Below are positions 1 to 7,563 of a stretch of 39,095 nucleotides of DNA, in pieces (position 1 is the first letter of the stretch; each line of letters begins with the position of its first letter). The stretch spans positions 1 to 39,095 of the forward strand of contig JAGRJD010000124.1 in the NCBI GenBank assembly GCA_020442915.1, in the 5' to 3' direction. The position numbers were made by a program, and so were the translations under genes. Under the pieces are notes generated by a model. That model did not search any database, was not told the DNA's origin, and saw only the letters and a program-made list of their open reading frames with translations. The stretch is from Thiothrix sp. GTDB lineage: Bacteria > Pseudomonadota > Gammaproteobacteria > Thiotrichales > Thiotrichaceae.

Positions 1-23
1 CTTTGATCACTCGGGTCTTGACA
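1..23 (+). mobile_element. Right end of an IS481-like insertion sequence
   Basis: Bases 4-23 (TGATCACTCGGGTCTTGACA) are the exact reverse complement of 38944-38963 at the other end of the window, where the inverted repeat precedes a transposase start on the + strand. This is therefore the right terminal repeat of a second copy in the same orientation, whose body lies outside the window. The IS481 assignment is inferred from the transposase N-terminus at 39042, not from this repeat. Confidence 0.65.
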
Positions 24-98
24 CGTAGTATCCAAAAGTTGCCTGAACTGGTTAAGTCATTTTTTAAACAGCCTGAGTGCCAATATATTCTCGGCTGA
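24..98 (+). pseudogene. C-terminal scrap of an unidentified protein cut by the IS
   Basis: Immediately after the IS terminal repeat an open frame runs for 24 codons (RSIQKLPELVK..., ending ...CQYILG) to a TGA at 96-98. Its composition is protein-like and it has no start of its own, so it may be the tail of a gene interrupted by the insertion. The family is not recognisable. It could equally be a chance open frame. Confidence 0.25.
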
Positions 99-121
99 CA
101 ATACTTTTAGAAAGGTTAGTA

Positions 122-171
122 AGCCGCTTTGAGCGGCTCACGAATTTAAAGCCCCCGGCTTTGCCGGAGGT
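122..171. repeat. Two adjacent short hairpins
   Basis: A perfect 7-bp stem with a 3-base loop (AGCCGCT/AGCGGCT, 122-138) is followed by a second GC-rich hairpin (CCGGC/GCCGG around TTT, 152-170, one mismatch low in the stem). Neither has a T-tract, so they are not convincing terminators. Closely spaced small hairpins next to an IS end could be the subterminal structure of an IS200/IS605-type element or a REP-like sequence; this is a guess. From 172 to 345 I see only one imperfect inverted repeat (GGGGTGA 244-250 / TCACCCC 270-276), possibly the end of the fucU transcript. Confidence 0.35.
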
Positions 172-345
172 ACTTACTTCTTCATCTTGAAAGCCCTGCC
201 CCCAGGCCCTTGAGCCGGCATCTGTCCGGGTCTATAAACAGTCGGGGTGAGGCGGCAAACCAGAGCGCATCACCCCTTCAACGCTTCATAACGCCAGTTT
301 CTGCAGGCGGGAAGCTGCATTCCCGCTTTCCTGCCCGCTGTCTTT

Positions 346-780
346 TCAACCCAGAACCACACCCTTGCGCAGGATGAAGTTGCCGTAAGGGCGCAGCTCT
401 CCGGTCTGCACCACGGCATAACTCTGGCCTGCACGTTCATAGAAGGCGAAGCGCTCAATGCCGGTACAACCGGTACCCGCCGCCTTGAGGTCCGGCAGGG
501 CTTCCAGTACCACGGACGGCAGCTGTGCCGGATCACCGACCACCTGCATGGACAGCACCGGGTCGGGCTCAAAGGTATCGAGCGGAAACAGGGTGAGTAT
601 GGCCCGGAGTGCCACCGGGGCCGGGCAGTCCATGTGCAGCGCATGCCCGAGCACGCTGGTATGTGCCACCGAATGGGCCGGGAAATTGGCATCACTGATT
701 ACCAGCTCGTCACCGTGGCCCATTTCGGCCAGCACTTTCAGCAGCTTGGGAGTCAGGAGCGGATCAATTCCTTTCAACAT
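346..780 (-). CDS. fucU: L-fucose mutarotase, RbsD/FucU family
   Basis: A 144-residue protein of the RbsD/FucU family, which interconverts anomers of L-fucose (or pyranose/furanose forms of ribose in RbsD) in the cytoplasm. Seen in the sequence are the N-terminal MLKGIDPLLTPKLLKVLAEM block, GHGDELVISDANFPAHS with the conserved His, and the C-terminal AVVQTGE...YGNFILRKGVV block, which fits FucU better than RbsD. The start is set at the ATG at 780. GAGG at about 794-791 gives it a proper ribosome-binding site, whereas an in-frame ATG at 795 overlaps that site. No fucose or ribose transport, isomerase or kinase genes are near, so the substrate is uncertain and the gene stands alone. Confidence 0.88.
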   Translation of the reverse strand: MLKGIDPLLTPKLLKVLAEMGHGDELVISDANFPAHSVAHTSVLGHALHMDCPAPVALRAILTLFPLDTFEPDPVLSMQVVGDPAQLPSVVLEALPDLKAAGTGCTGIERFAFYERAGQSYAVVQTGELRPYGNFILRKGVVLG

Positions 781-911
781 GACAGGTTTCCTCAAATGGG
801 GCCGGTATTATCCACCACCGACAGGGTGGCTGCCACCCCCGGTGCTCGCCTTGTGGCGCATACCTTTGGCCAACCTTTTGCAAAGGTGTATTCCATTTGG
901 CCGGCAGAGCG

Positions 912-917
912 TATAAT
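912..917 (+). promoter_or_regulatory. Probable -10 box upstream of rpoZ
   Basis: A perfect TATAAT lies 35 bp before the rpoZ start. The -35 position at the expected spacing (about 889-894) is poor. It is the best sigma-70-type candidate in the divergent region between fucU and rpoZ. Confidence 0.5.
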
Positions 918-952
918 GTAAACCCGTTTTATTGACAAGGATTTGATAATCC

Positions 953-1186
953 ATGGCACGTGTAACTGTTGAAGACTGTCTGGAACATGCAGAAAATAAT
1001 TTTGACCTGGTGCTGAAGGCGGCCAAGCGGGCACGGACCATCGCCCAGGGGGGGCAACCCCTGGTTGCGGATGAAGGTGACAAGCCGACTGTCATTGCCC
1101 TGCGCGAGATCGCTGCCGGGATGCTGAACAGGCCGCAGGCGGATGAGGATGAGCTGCCGGGGTTTGACCTGTCACTGCTGAAGTAA
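953..1186 (+). CDS. rpoZ: DNA-directed RNA polymerase omega subunit
   Basis: A 77-residue omega subunit, which binds the beta-prime C-terminal region, assists RNA polymerase assembly and in many proteobacteria forms part of the ppGpp site 1. The N-terminal signature [20 protein letters not shown], the RAR motif and [14 protein letters not shown] are all present. It is shorter at the C-terminus than the roughly 90-residue enterobacterial protein. It lies 17 bp upstream of spoT, the usual rpoZ-spoT pairing, so the two are probably co-transcribed. The usual gmk is not upstream; fucU is divergent instead. Confidence 0.97.
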   Translation: MARVTVEDCLEHAENNFDLVLKAAKRARTIAQGGQPLVADEGDKPTVIALREIAAGMLNRPQADEDELPGFDLSLLK

Positions 1187-1203
1187 GCGGAACCGGTAAC
1201 GGG

Positions 1204-3468
1204 ATGACCCAGATGCTCCCCCTGTCCGATCCGGATGATGCCATGCCTGACACGCCTGAGCGGAGTAATACCGTATCCGGGGTGGCTGCTGCCATACCGG
1301 GTCCGGATGATTTCTTTCTCGCAGCCGACCTGATGAACATGGTCGAGCGCTACCTGCCGGAAAGCGATGCCCGACGGGTACACGAGGCCTACAGCCTGGC
1401 CAGTCTGGCGCACAAGCATGTGACGCGTAAATCGGGAGAGCCCTACATCACCCACCCGCTGGAAGTGGCACGCATTCTGGCGGATCTGCACATGGATGCG
1501 GAAACCCTGTGCGCGGCCCTGCTGCATGACGTGATCGAGGATGCCGACTATACCCGTGCGGACATTGAGTCCCTGTCCGGCCCTGCAGTCGGACATCTGG
1601 TGGATGGCGTCACCAAGCTGGAGGCCGTGCGTTTCAGCGACAAGCAGGAAGCCACCATCGCCAGCTTCCAGAAAATGATGCAGGCCATGACGGATGATTT
1701 TCGGGTGGTGCTGATCAAGCTGGCCGACCGCCTGCACAACCTGCGCACGCTGGGATTCAAGAATCCGGCTTCACAACGGCGCATTGCGCGCGAAACCATC
1801 AGTATGTACATCCCGCTGGCCAGTCGCATGGGGCTGAACAAGCTGCGGCGGGAAATGCAGCTGCTGGCCTTTCAGCACCTGTACCCCTGGCGCAGCCGGA
1901 TATTGCAGAAGTCCCTGGACCGTTATTTCGAGATCAATGACCCTTTTCTGCAGGCCCTGATCGGCAATGTGAGCAACAGCATGGCTGACAGCATTCCCGG
2001 CAGCATGGTGTTCCTGTGGAAGAAGAATCTCTACCGCATTTATGAGCGCATCCGCCGCTATGGACGCCGTTTTGACTGTAACCGTGAAGTGCTGAATGTG
2101 CGGGTGGTGGTCAAGACCATGGACGAGTGCTATCGGGCACTGGGCATCCTGCATTCGCTGTATCCGCCCAAGATCGGCAGTTTTTACGACTTTATCGCCT
2201 CACCCAAGACCTATGGTTTTCAGGCCCTGCAGACCGTGGTGCTGACCAGCAGCAAGCAGGCGGTACGGTTCCAGATCCAGACCCGTTACATGTATGAGGT
2301 GGAGCAGTACGGGATTGCAGCCCAGTGGCGCTCACCCGACCTGTACTCCGAGCGCAAGCGCAGTGTCACCCAGGAGGCGCTGGAGGCTTGGCAGGAGCAG
2401 GTGCGTGAGCTCGGCACCCGTGCCAGCAATGCCAGTGAATTTTATTCCGACATGCAGGCCGACCTGTTCCTGACCGAGATTTATGCCTTTACACCACGCG
2501 GGGAAGTCAAGGAATTTCCACGCGGGGCCACGGTGCTGGACTACGCCTATGCCATTCATACTGACGTGGGCGAGCACTGTGTGGCAGCGCGCATTGATGG
2601 TGAGGAAGTCCCGCTGCGTACCCGGATTCCGAACGGGGCCACCATCGAGATCATTACCGACCCGTCCACCAGCCCGCAACCCGCCTGGCTCAATATGGTG
2701 GTGACGGCCCGGGCTCGTTCCAACATCCGGAACTGGTTACGCCAGCAACGTCAGTCCGAGCGCATTGAGCTCGGGCGGCAGCTGTTGAACCAGTCGCTGC
2801 AGAATCGCGGCTCCAGCCTGGAAAGTATCGGTCAGGGAAAGCTGGCGGCACTGGTGCGGCAGTTCAAGCTCCAGAATCCGGACGAGCTGTTTCTGGCCAT
2901 TGCCCAGCGTGAACATTGCCACAAGCTGCTGGCCCAGCGGCTGCTGGGACTGGCGGGACAGGCGGAGACCGAGGAATCTGCCGGTGTACCGCTGCTGGTT
3001 CGGGGGGCTTCCGGCATGATGATCCATTTCAACCATTGCTGTTACCCCCTGCCGACCGAGCCGATTCAGGCGCGGCTGGACACCAGCAGCGGGCTGGAAG
3101 TGCACCGTGACGGCTGCCCGGTGCTGCTGGGTTCCACCAGTCCCGCCTCGATCCTGAGCGTGGCCTGGGCTGATGACTGGATGGCGGGCGGGCAGGCTTT
3201 TCTGACCGGTATCCGGACCCGTGCCTACAATGTGGTCGGTGTGCTGCATCACATTACCGAACTCATGCATGACCTCAAGGTCAACATCGAGTCCATCCAT
3301 ACCAGCGGTGACCAGAACATCAAGGATACCGAATGGGAGTTGTGGGTACGGGATCTGTCCCACCTGCAGGAAACCATGCGCCAGATCGAGCATGTGCCTT
3401 CCATTATCCATGTCCAGCGCATTCAGGAGACACCGGTAAGCCCGATGGCCGAGCCGTTTGATGACTGA
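1204..3468 (+). CDS. spoT: SpoT, (p)ppGpp hydrolase with degenerate synthetase domain
   Basis: A 754-residue RelA/SpoT homologue, full length for the family and about 50 residues longer at the N-terminus. The HD hydrolase domain looks intact: YITHP (His84), LLHDVIED (His108-Asp109) and KLADRLHNLRTL. The region matching the pyrophosphokinase domain (about 270-390) keeps the fold but has lost key positions. The usual GREKHLYSIY reads LWKKNLYRIY, the Asp of MDIYAFRV is Glu in REVLNVRV, GYQSLHT reads GFQALQT, and the catalytic Glu of VEVQIRT is Arg in VRFQIQT. TGS (about 420-480), a CC-type zinc finger region (HCCYP) and a C-terminal ACT domain follow. It is probably a hydrolase-only SpoT that tunes the alarmone level. 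Co-transcription with rpoZ is likely; ppx follows 39 bp downstream. Confidence 0.95.
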   Translation: MTQMLPLSDPDDAMPDTPERSNTVSGVAAAIPGPDDFFLAADLMNMVERYLPESDARRVHEAYSLASLAHKHVTRKSGEPYITHPLEVARILADLHMDAETLCAALLHDVIEDADYTRADIESLSGPAVGHLVDGVTKLEAVRFSDKQEATIASFQKMMQAMTDDFRVVLIKLADRLHNLRTLGFKNPASQRRIARETISMYIPLASRMGLNKLRREMQLLAFQHLYPWRSRILQKSLDRYFEINDPFLQALIGNVSNSMADSIPGSMVFLWKKNLYRIYERIRRYGRRFDCNREVLNVRVVVKTMDECYRALGILHSLYPPKIGSFYDFIASPKTYGFQALQTVVLTSSKQAVRFQIQTRYMYEVEQYGIAAQWRSPDLYSERKRSVTQEALEAWQEQVRELGTRASNASEFYSDMQADLFLTEIYAFTPRGEVKEFPRGATVLDYAYAIHTDVGEHCVAARIDGEEVPLRTRIPNGATIEIITDPSTSPQPAWLNMVVTARARSNIRNWLRQQRQSERIELGRQLLNQSLQNRGSSLESIGQGKLAALVRQFKLQNPDELFLAIAQREHCHKLLAQRLLGLAGQAETEESAGVPLLVRGASGMMIHFNHCCYPLPTEPIQARLDTSSGLEVHRDGCPVLLGSTSPASILSVAWADDWMAGGQAFLTGIRTRAYNVVGVLHHITELMHDLKVNIESIHTSGDQNIKDTEWELWVRDLSHLQETMRQIEHVPSIIHVQRIQETPVSPMAEPFDD

Positions 3469-3507
3469 AACCGGCTGCCCGTTCCCTCTCGCCCACAGGT
3501 GCTGCAT

Positions 3508-5022
3508 ATGCCCCCCCAGTTCCAGCGTCACATTGCTGCTGTTGATCTTGGTTCCAACAGTTTTCACATGATCATCGTCCGCGTGGACGAGGGCGGGCAT
3601 GTCCTGGTGCTGGATCGCCTGCGGGAATCGGTACGTCTGCGTGCTGGCCTGGACAAGCGCAGGCACCTGGACCCGGTGGTGCAGCAGCGGGCACTGGAAT
3701 GCCTGCAGCGCTTCGGGGACCGTATCCACCGTTTTCCATCGGCTGATGTGGCTGCCGTCGGGACCAATACCCTGCGTCAGACCCGCAATGCGCGTGAGTT
3801 TCTGGATCAGGCCGAGCTGGCCCTCGGGCACCCGGTTTCGGTTATCAGTGGCCATGAGGAGGCACGCCTGATCTACCTGGGTGTCTCACATGCCCTGGCG
3901 GAGCAGGCCACGGAAAAGCGCTTTGTCATGGATATCGGTGGCGGCAGTACCGAGCTGATCATCGGGCAGGGGCATGAACCCCTGGAAATGGAAAGCCTGC
4001 ACATGGGGTGTGTCAGCAACAGCCTGAAATACTTTCCGGATGGCCGTCTGGAGCGCAGCTGCTGGAAAAAGGCCCTGACAGCCGCCCGGCTGGAGCTGGT
4101 GCCTGTCCAGCAGAGTTTTCAGGACATCGGCTGGGAAACGGCGACCGGAGCTTCCGGCACCATCAAGGCGGTGCTGAAGGCGATCCAGCAGTGCGGGCTG
4201 GGCCAGTTCGGCATCACGCTGGAAGGTATGCAGGGCCTGCGTGAACGCATGCAGGATGCCGGGCAGCTGGGCCGACTCAACCTGCCGGGCCTGTCGGACG
4301 AGCGCAAGCCGGTGTTTGCCGGCGGGCTGGCGATCCTGATCGCCACTTTCGAGGCGCTGGGCATCCGTGAGATGCAGGTCTCCGACGGGGCCTTGCGTGA
4401 AGGGCTGGTCTACGACCGCATCAGTCGTTTCCGGCATGAGGACATGCGCGAAAAGACGGTGGCTCATCTGCAGAAACGCTTCCAGATTGAGGTCCGGCAC
4501 GCCACCGCGGTGCGCGCAACCGCACTGGACCTGTTTGAGCGTTGCCGTGAGGCATGGGACCTGCCGGAGGCCCTGCGCGAACTGCTGGGCTGGGCGGCGG
4601 ACCTGCATGAGCTCGGGCTTTCGGTGTCGCACAGCGGTTATCACAAGCATGGTGGTTATCTGCTGGAACACCTGGATCTGGCCGGTTTTTCCACCGAAGA
4701 GCAGCACTGGCTCAGCCTGCTGGTGCGGACCCACCGGCGCAAGCTTGCGGCCAGGCTGTTTGAGTCCGTGGAGTCGGCCCGTTACCGTCATGCCATCTCC
4801 CTGAGTGTATTGCTGCGGCTGGCGGTGCTGCTGCAGCGCTCGCGTGCGCGTCAGCCGGTGGTGCTGGAACGCATTCAGGTGGAGCGCAGGACCCTGGGAC
4901 TGGTGTTTGCCTTTGCGGATGGCAATGAGCAGCGTCCGCTGCTGGTGGCTGATCTGGAGCAGGAAAAGGATTATCTCAAGCAGGTCGGCATCAAGCTGCG
5001 TTATTCCGGTGTTTCGGTCTGA
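3508..5022 (+). CDS. ppx: Exopolyphosphatase / guanosine pentaphosphatase family
   Basis: A Ppx/GppA phosphatase of 504 residues, which removes terminal phosphate from inorganic polyphosphate or converts pppGpp to ppGpp. It shows the ASKHA nucleotide/phosphate-binding motifs AAVDLGSNSFHM near the N-terminus and FVMDIGGGSTELI around residue 140, the regulatory ISGHEEARLIYLGV segment, and an HD-like C-terminal region (AADLHELGLSVSHSGYHKHGGYL). The ATG at 3508 is preferred because AGG at 3497-3499 precedes it; a GTG at 3499 is the alternative. It follows spoT with a short gap, putting alarmone and polyphosphate turnover in one transcription unit. From sequence alone Ppx and GppA cannot be fully separated, but length and domain make-up favour Ppx. 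Confidence 0.93.
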   Translation: MPPQFQRHIAAVDLGSNSFHMIIVRVDEGGHVLVLDRLRESVRLRAGLDKRRHLDPVVQQRALECLQRFGDRIHRFPSADVAAVGTNTLRQTRNAREFLDQAELALGHPVSVISGHEEARLIYLGVSHALAEQATEKRFVMDIGGGSTELIIGQGHEPLEMESLHMGCVSNSLKYFPDGRLERSCWKKALTAARLELVPVQQSFQDIGWETATGASGTIKAVLKAIQQCGLGQFGITLEGMQGLRERMQDAGQLGRLNLPGLSDERKPVFAGGLAILIATFEALGIREMQVSDGALREGLVYDRISRFRHEDMREKTVAHLQKRFQIEVRHATAVRATALDLFERCREAWDLPEALRELLGWAADLHELGLSVSHSGYHKHGGYLLEHLDLAGFSTEEQHWLSLLVRTHRRKLAARLFESVESARYRHAISLSVLLRLAVLLQRSRARQPVVLERIQVERRTLGLVFAFADGNEQRPLLVADLEQEKDYLKQVGIKLRYSGVSV

Positions 5023-5031
5023 GTACGGTTT

Positions 5032-6255
5032 TCAGTTCTGCGGCTTTTCCGGGCGATAGGCTTCCCGGGCCTTTTCAAACATCTGGCCGGCATAATGGCT
5101 GACCGGGCCGGTCTCGGTGAACAGGGTGCGCCGGAAGCGGTCCAGTATCGACCGGGCCGGCTCCATTTGCAACTGTTCGGGCAGCCAGGCCAGTTCCACC
5201 CCGTTCAACAGTCGGTATTCAGCATAATGATTGGCTTCCAAGGCTGCGTTCCATTGGCGCAGGGTCTGCTCCAGCCGTGGTCTGAGCACCGGCAGCTGCT
5301 GCATGTACTGCCTGAGCTGACTGATGCCGGTCAGTATCTGCCGGCGTTGCTGCTGCAGGGTCTCCAGCCTTTCATCCATGTCATTGCTGGCCTGCCGGCT
5401 TACCCATTCCTGCAGCCGCTGCCGGTTCCGGGTGCTGTAGGAGGTGATTTTCCCGGCCAGATAGGCCGGGATGTGCTGGCTCTGGAACAGGCGGGTGGCA
5501 CGCTCCAGGTATTGCTGCAGAATGGCCGTTTCCCGGGCCTGGCGGTCCACACGGTCGGCTCGTACATCCTGTGTCAGTGCCGCCAGCCGTTCGGCAACCG
5601 GCTCAAAGCGGGTGGTCGCGTAATCGGGGTCACCGGTACGGTAGTGGACCCAGAACTCCATCAGCTGGCGGTTGGCGGCCTGGTAGTGTGCCTGCAGTTT
5701 GTGGTAGCTGCCCAGTGTGCTGTCATAAAGCTCCCGCAGCAGGGCACGCTGTTTCGGGGCTTCCTGTGCCAGAATGGAAATCCGGTTGGCCTGTGCCTCC
5801 AGGTTTTTGATGTCCTGATACAGGTACCTGCGCTGGGTATAAAGTTCGGGGAAATATTTTTCCTCGAAAACGTGGAGTTGCTCCTGCTCTGAAAGTGGCG
5901 TCGGGGCGGTTGCCGGAGCGGATTGCATGGCGGCTGTTACAGGAGGAGGGGAGGGCGTGTTACCCAGTTGCGGGCTGCTGGCTGCGTTTGCCGGAGCGGG
6001 CTGCGTGCCGGCTGGTGAACCTGCAGTGGCGGTAGTGGTTGCCGGGAGATTCCGGGTTTCACGCCAGGCATTGATCCTGAAACCGTACAGGGCACCGATA
6101 AAGGCCAGCAGGGCCATCAGTGCTGCAGCCAACAGGATGCGCTGCTCCGGGGGCATTCCGATGCCGCCCAGCAGCCGTAGCAGCCCCTGCCCGAGGTAGA
6201 TCAGGCCGGCCAGCAGGCCCAGCAGGTAAATGATGAGAATGATGTCCGCAAACAA
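5032..6255 (-). CDS. Uncharacterised membrane-anchored coiled-coil protein
   Basis: A 407-residue protein of unknown function. Two hydrophobic segments (about 4-32 and 39-60) form an N-terminal hairpin anchor. A Pro/Ala/Thr-rich linker follows (about 70-120), then a long Gln/Arg/Leu-rich helical region of likely coiled coil (about 125-395) reminiscent of chemoreceptor or cell-division scaffold helices, though no named family is recognised. The start is taken as TTG at 6255 because AGGAG at 6267-6263 sits 7 bases upstream and no ATG/GTG fits. It converges on ppx with a 9-bp gap and no clear terminator between them. The topology puts the coiled coil either in the cytoplasm or the periplasm; the sequence does not decide. 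Confidence 0.75.
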   Translation of the reverse strand: MFADIILIIYLLGLLAGLIYLGQGLLRLLGGIGMPPEQRILLAAALMALLAFIGALYGFRINAWRETRNLPATTTATAGSPAGTQPAPANAASSPQLGNTPSPPPVTAAMQSAPATAPTPLSEQEQLHVFEEKYFPELYTQRRYLYQDIKNLEAQANRISILAQEAPKQRALLRELYDSTLGSYHKLQAHYQAANRQLMEFWVHYRTGDPDYATTRFEPVAERLAALTQDVRADRVDRQARETAILQQYLERATRLFQSQHIPAYLAGKITSYSTRNRQRLQEWVSRQASNDMDERLETLQQQRRQILTGISQLRQYMQQLPVLRPRLEQTLRQWNAALEANHYAEYRLLNGVELAWLPEQLQMEPARSILDRFRRTLFTETGPVSHYAGQMFEKAREAYRPEKPQN

Positions 6256-6372
6256 ACCGTGACTCCTTGGTACTCCGCCTGATTTTAGCTGCTTGCCGGT
6301 AGGACGTCATGTCTGGAGCCGGGGCGGTGGACGGGGTGCGCAGGCATCCGGAAAAATTATGCCGGACAGTGC

Positions 6373-6401
6373 TTGACATCCCCCGGCTGAAAAGTTTTAA
6401 T
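6373..6401 (+). promoter_or_regulatory. Promoter of tRNA-Phe with GC-rich discriminator
   Basis: A consensus -35 TTGACA (6373-6378), a 17-bp spacer and a near-consensus -10 TTTAAT (6396-6401) are followed by the GC-rich stretch AGCGCCCTC just before the tRNA. Such discriminators are typical of stable-RNA promoters under stringent control, so ppGpp-responsive repression is a reasonable inference. Confidence 0.8.
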
Positions 6402-6413
6402 AGCGCCCTCAAT

Positions 6414-6489
<76 letters not shown>

Positions 6490-6499
6490 GTATTCCAGA

Positions 6500-6526
6500 A
6501 ACCAGCCGGAAACGGTTGGTTTTTTT
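6500..6526 (+). terminator. Rho-independent terminator of tRNA-Phe
   Basis: A 9-bp stem (AACCAGCCG / CGGTTGGTT with one G-T pair) around a GAAA tetraloop is followed directly by a run of T to 6526. It begins 10 bases after the tRNA CCA end. Nothing else is seen between 6527 and the yceD promoter. Confidence 0.88.
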
Positions 6527-6667
6527 GTTGCCAGCCTCCCTTGCCGGTGTAATTGCATGCCTGGTGCCGGTTAAGGTCCATGTGTTACCCGTCAGCCTTT
6601 CTGTCTGCTGCCTGCGTTTTTCCGCCATCCCTGTAACCAGAGCATTCATTTACAGATGATTTTTTCT

Positions 6668-6696
6668 TTGCATTCAGGCAGCAGGGTTCATATAAT
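6668..6696 (+). promoter_or_regulatory. Promoter of yceD-rpmF, close to the start codon
   Basis: TTGCAT (6668-6673), a 17-bp spacer and a perfect TATAAT (6691-6696). Only nine bases separate the -10 box from the ATG at 6706, so transcription would start within a few bases of the start codon. The mRNA may be leaderless or nearly so. Confidence 0.75.
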
Positions 6697-6705
6697 CGCG
6701 CGCTT

Positions 6706-7242
6706 ATGTCAGACAGGTTGCCCATAGAAATCAATCCTTGGCGCTTGATAGAGCAGCGTCGGCAGCTGCACGGCGTCCTGCCGCTTGCGCAGTTGCCGCG
6801 TGTGCAGGAAGTGACGGTTGCCGATACGGCAGGGGAATTCGAGGTCAGCCTGGATTTCCTGACGTCGGAATCCGGCCTGCCCATGATCGAGGGTTGGGTA
6901 CGGGGCCGGCTGGAGCTGGTGTGCCAGCGTTGCCTGGAGCCTATGTCACAGGCTGTGGATGCAGTGGTCCGGGTGGTATTGACGGCATCCCAGACCGACC
7001 GCCAGCCCGAGGAAGCCGGGTATGAGTTGTGTATCGTGGACGATGAGCGCCTGCATCTCCCGGATTTTGTCGAGGATGAGATTCTGCTGGCCCTGCCGGC
7101 TTCACCCCGGCATGAATCCTGCGAGCCCGCCCGCCCCCTGCAGGAGGTGAGTGCGGTGGAACTGGCTGAAATTGAAGGGCAGGGGAGAGCCAATCCCTTT
7201 GCCGCATTGAAAAATCTGAAAGATTGGAACAAGACGGAGTAA
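6706..7242 (+). CDS. yceD: YceD/DUF177 family protein (23S rRNA accumulation protein)
   Basis: A 178-residue DUF177 protein. E. coli YceD is needed for normal 23S rRNA levels, and the gene is almost always next to rpmF, as here (6-bp gap). The characteristic cysteine pair lies in LELVCQRCLEPM at about residues 67-78, followed by acidic stretches and the C-terminal NPFAALKNLK motif typical of the family. A strong promoter lies immediately upstream and no Shine-Dalgarno is seen before ATG 6706, which suggests leaderless initiation. An alternative start further in has no better ribosome-binding site. Confidence 0.92.
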   Translation: MSDRLPIEINPWRLIEQRRQLHGVLPLAQLPRVQEVTVADTAGEFEVSLDFLTSESGLPMIEGWVRGRLELVCQRCLEPMSQAVDAVVRVVLTASQTDRQPEEAGYELCIVDDERLHLPDFVEDEILLALPASPRHESCEPARPLQEVSAVELAEIEGQGRANPFAALKNLKDWNKTE

Positions 7243-7248
7243 AAACCC

Positions 7249-7449
7249 ATGGCAGTCCAGCAAACCCGTAAATCACGTGCCAAGCGTGGCATGCGCCGTG
7301 CACACGATGCACTCGGCAATCCGACCCTGTCGGTGGACCCGGTCACCGGTGAAACCCATCGTCGCCATCACATGACTGCAGACGGTTTTTACCGTGGACG
7401 CCAGATCATCAACAAGGCGGTGGATGTCGAAGACGACGAGCAGGATTAA
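7249..7449 (+). CDS. rpmF: 50S ribosomal protein L32
   Basis: A 66-residue L32 of the large ribosomal subunit: [22 protein letters not shown] at the N-terminus, then [19 protein letters not shown]. The sequence is closer to gammaproteobacterial than betaproteobacterial L32. It has an acidic C-terminal tail (DVEDDEQD) beyond the usual end. No cysteine zinc ribbon is present, so it is the zinc-independent form. It is co-transcribed with yceD and followed by a terminator before plsX. Confidence 0.98.
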   Translation: MAVQQTRKSRAKRGMRRAHDALGNPTLSVDPVTGETHRRHHMTADGFYRGRQIINKAVDVEDDEQD

Positions 7450-7523
7450 TGCCCTGCATCCTGTGTACAGGGGGTTATCGTACCGGGTCAGCGTGCTGTA
7501 ACAGCATCAAGAATAAAACCATG

Positions 7524-7551
7524 ATCGCGGGCTTTGACCCGCGATTTTTTT
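7524..7551 (+). terminator. Terminator between rpmF and plsX
   Basis: An 8-bp perfect stem ATCGCGGG/CCCGCGAT (7524-7531, 7538-7545) with a 6-base loop is followed by seven T residues to 7551. The plsX ribosome-binding site begins at the very next bases. Read-through or regulated termination must therefore set plsX-fabH expression unless a promoter in 7450-7520 supplies it; I do not see a clear one. Confidence 0.85.
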
Positions 7552-7563
7552 GCAGGAGTCTGC

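Noticed and set aside
307..326. Hairpin GCGGGAA/TTCCCGC after fucU as terminator
   Set aside because: No T-tract on the minus strand after the stem, so termination cannot be supported.
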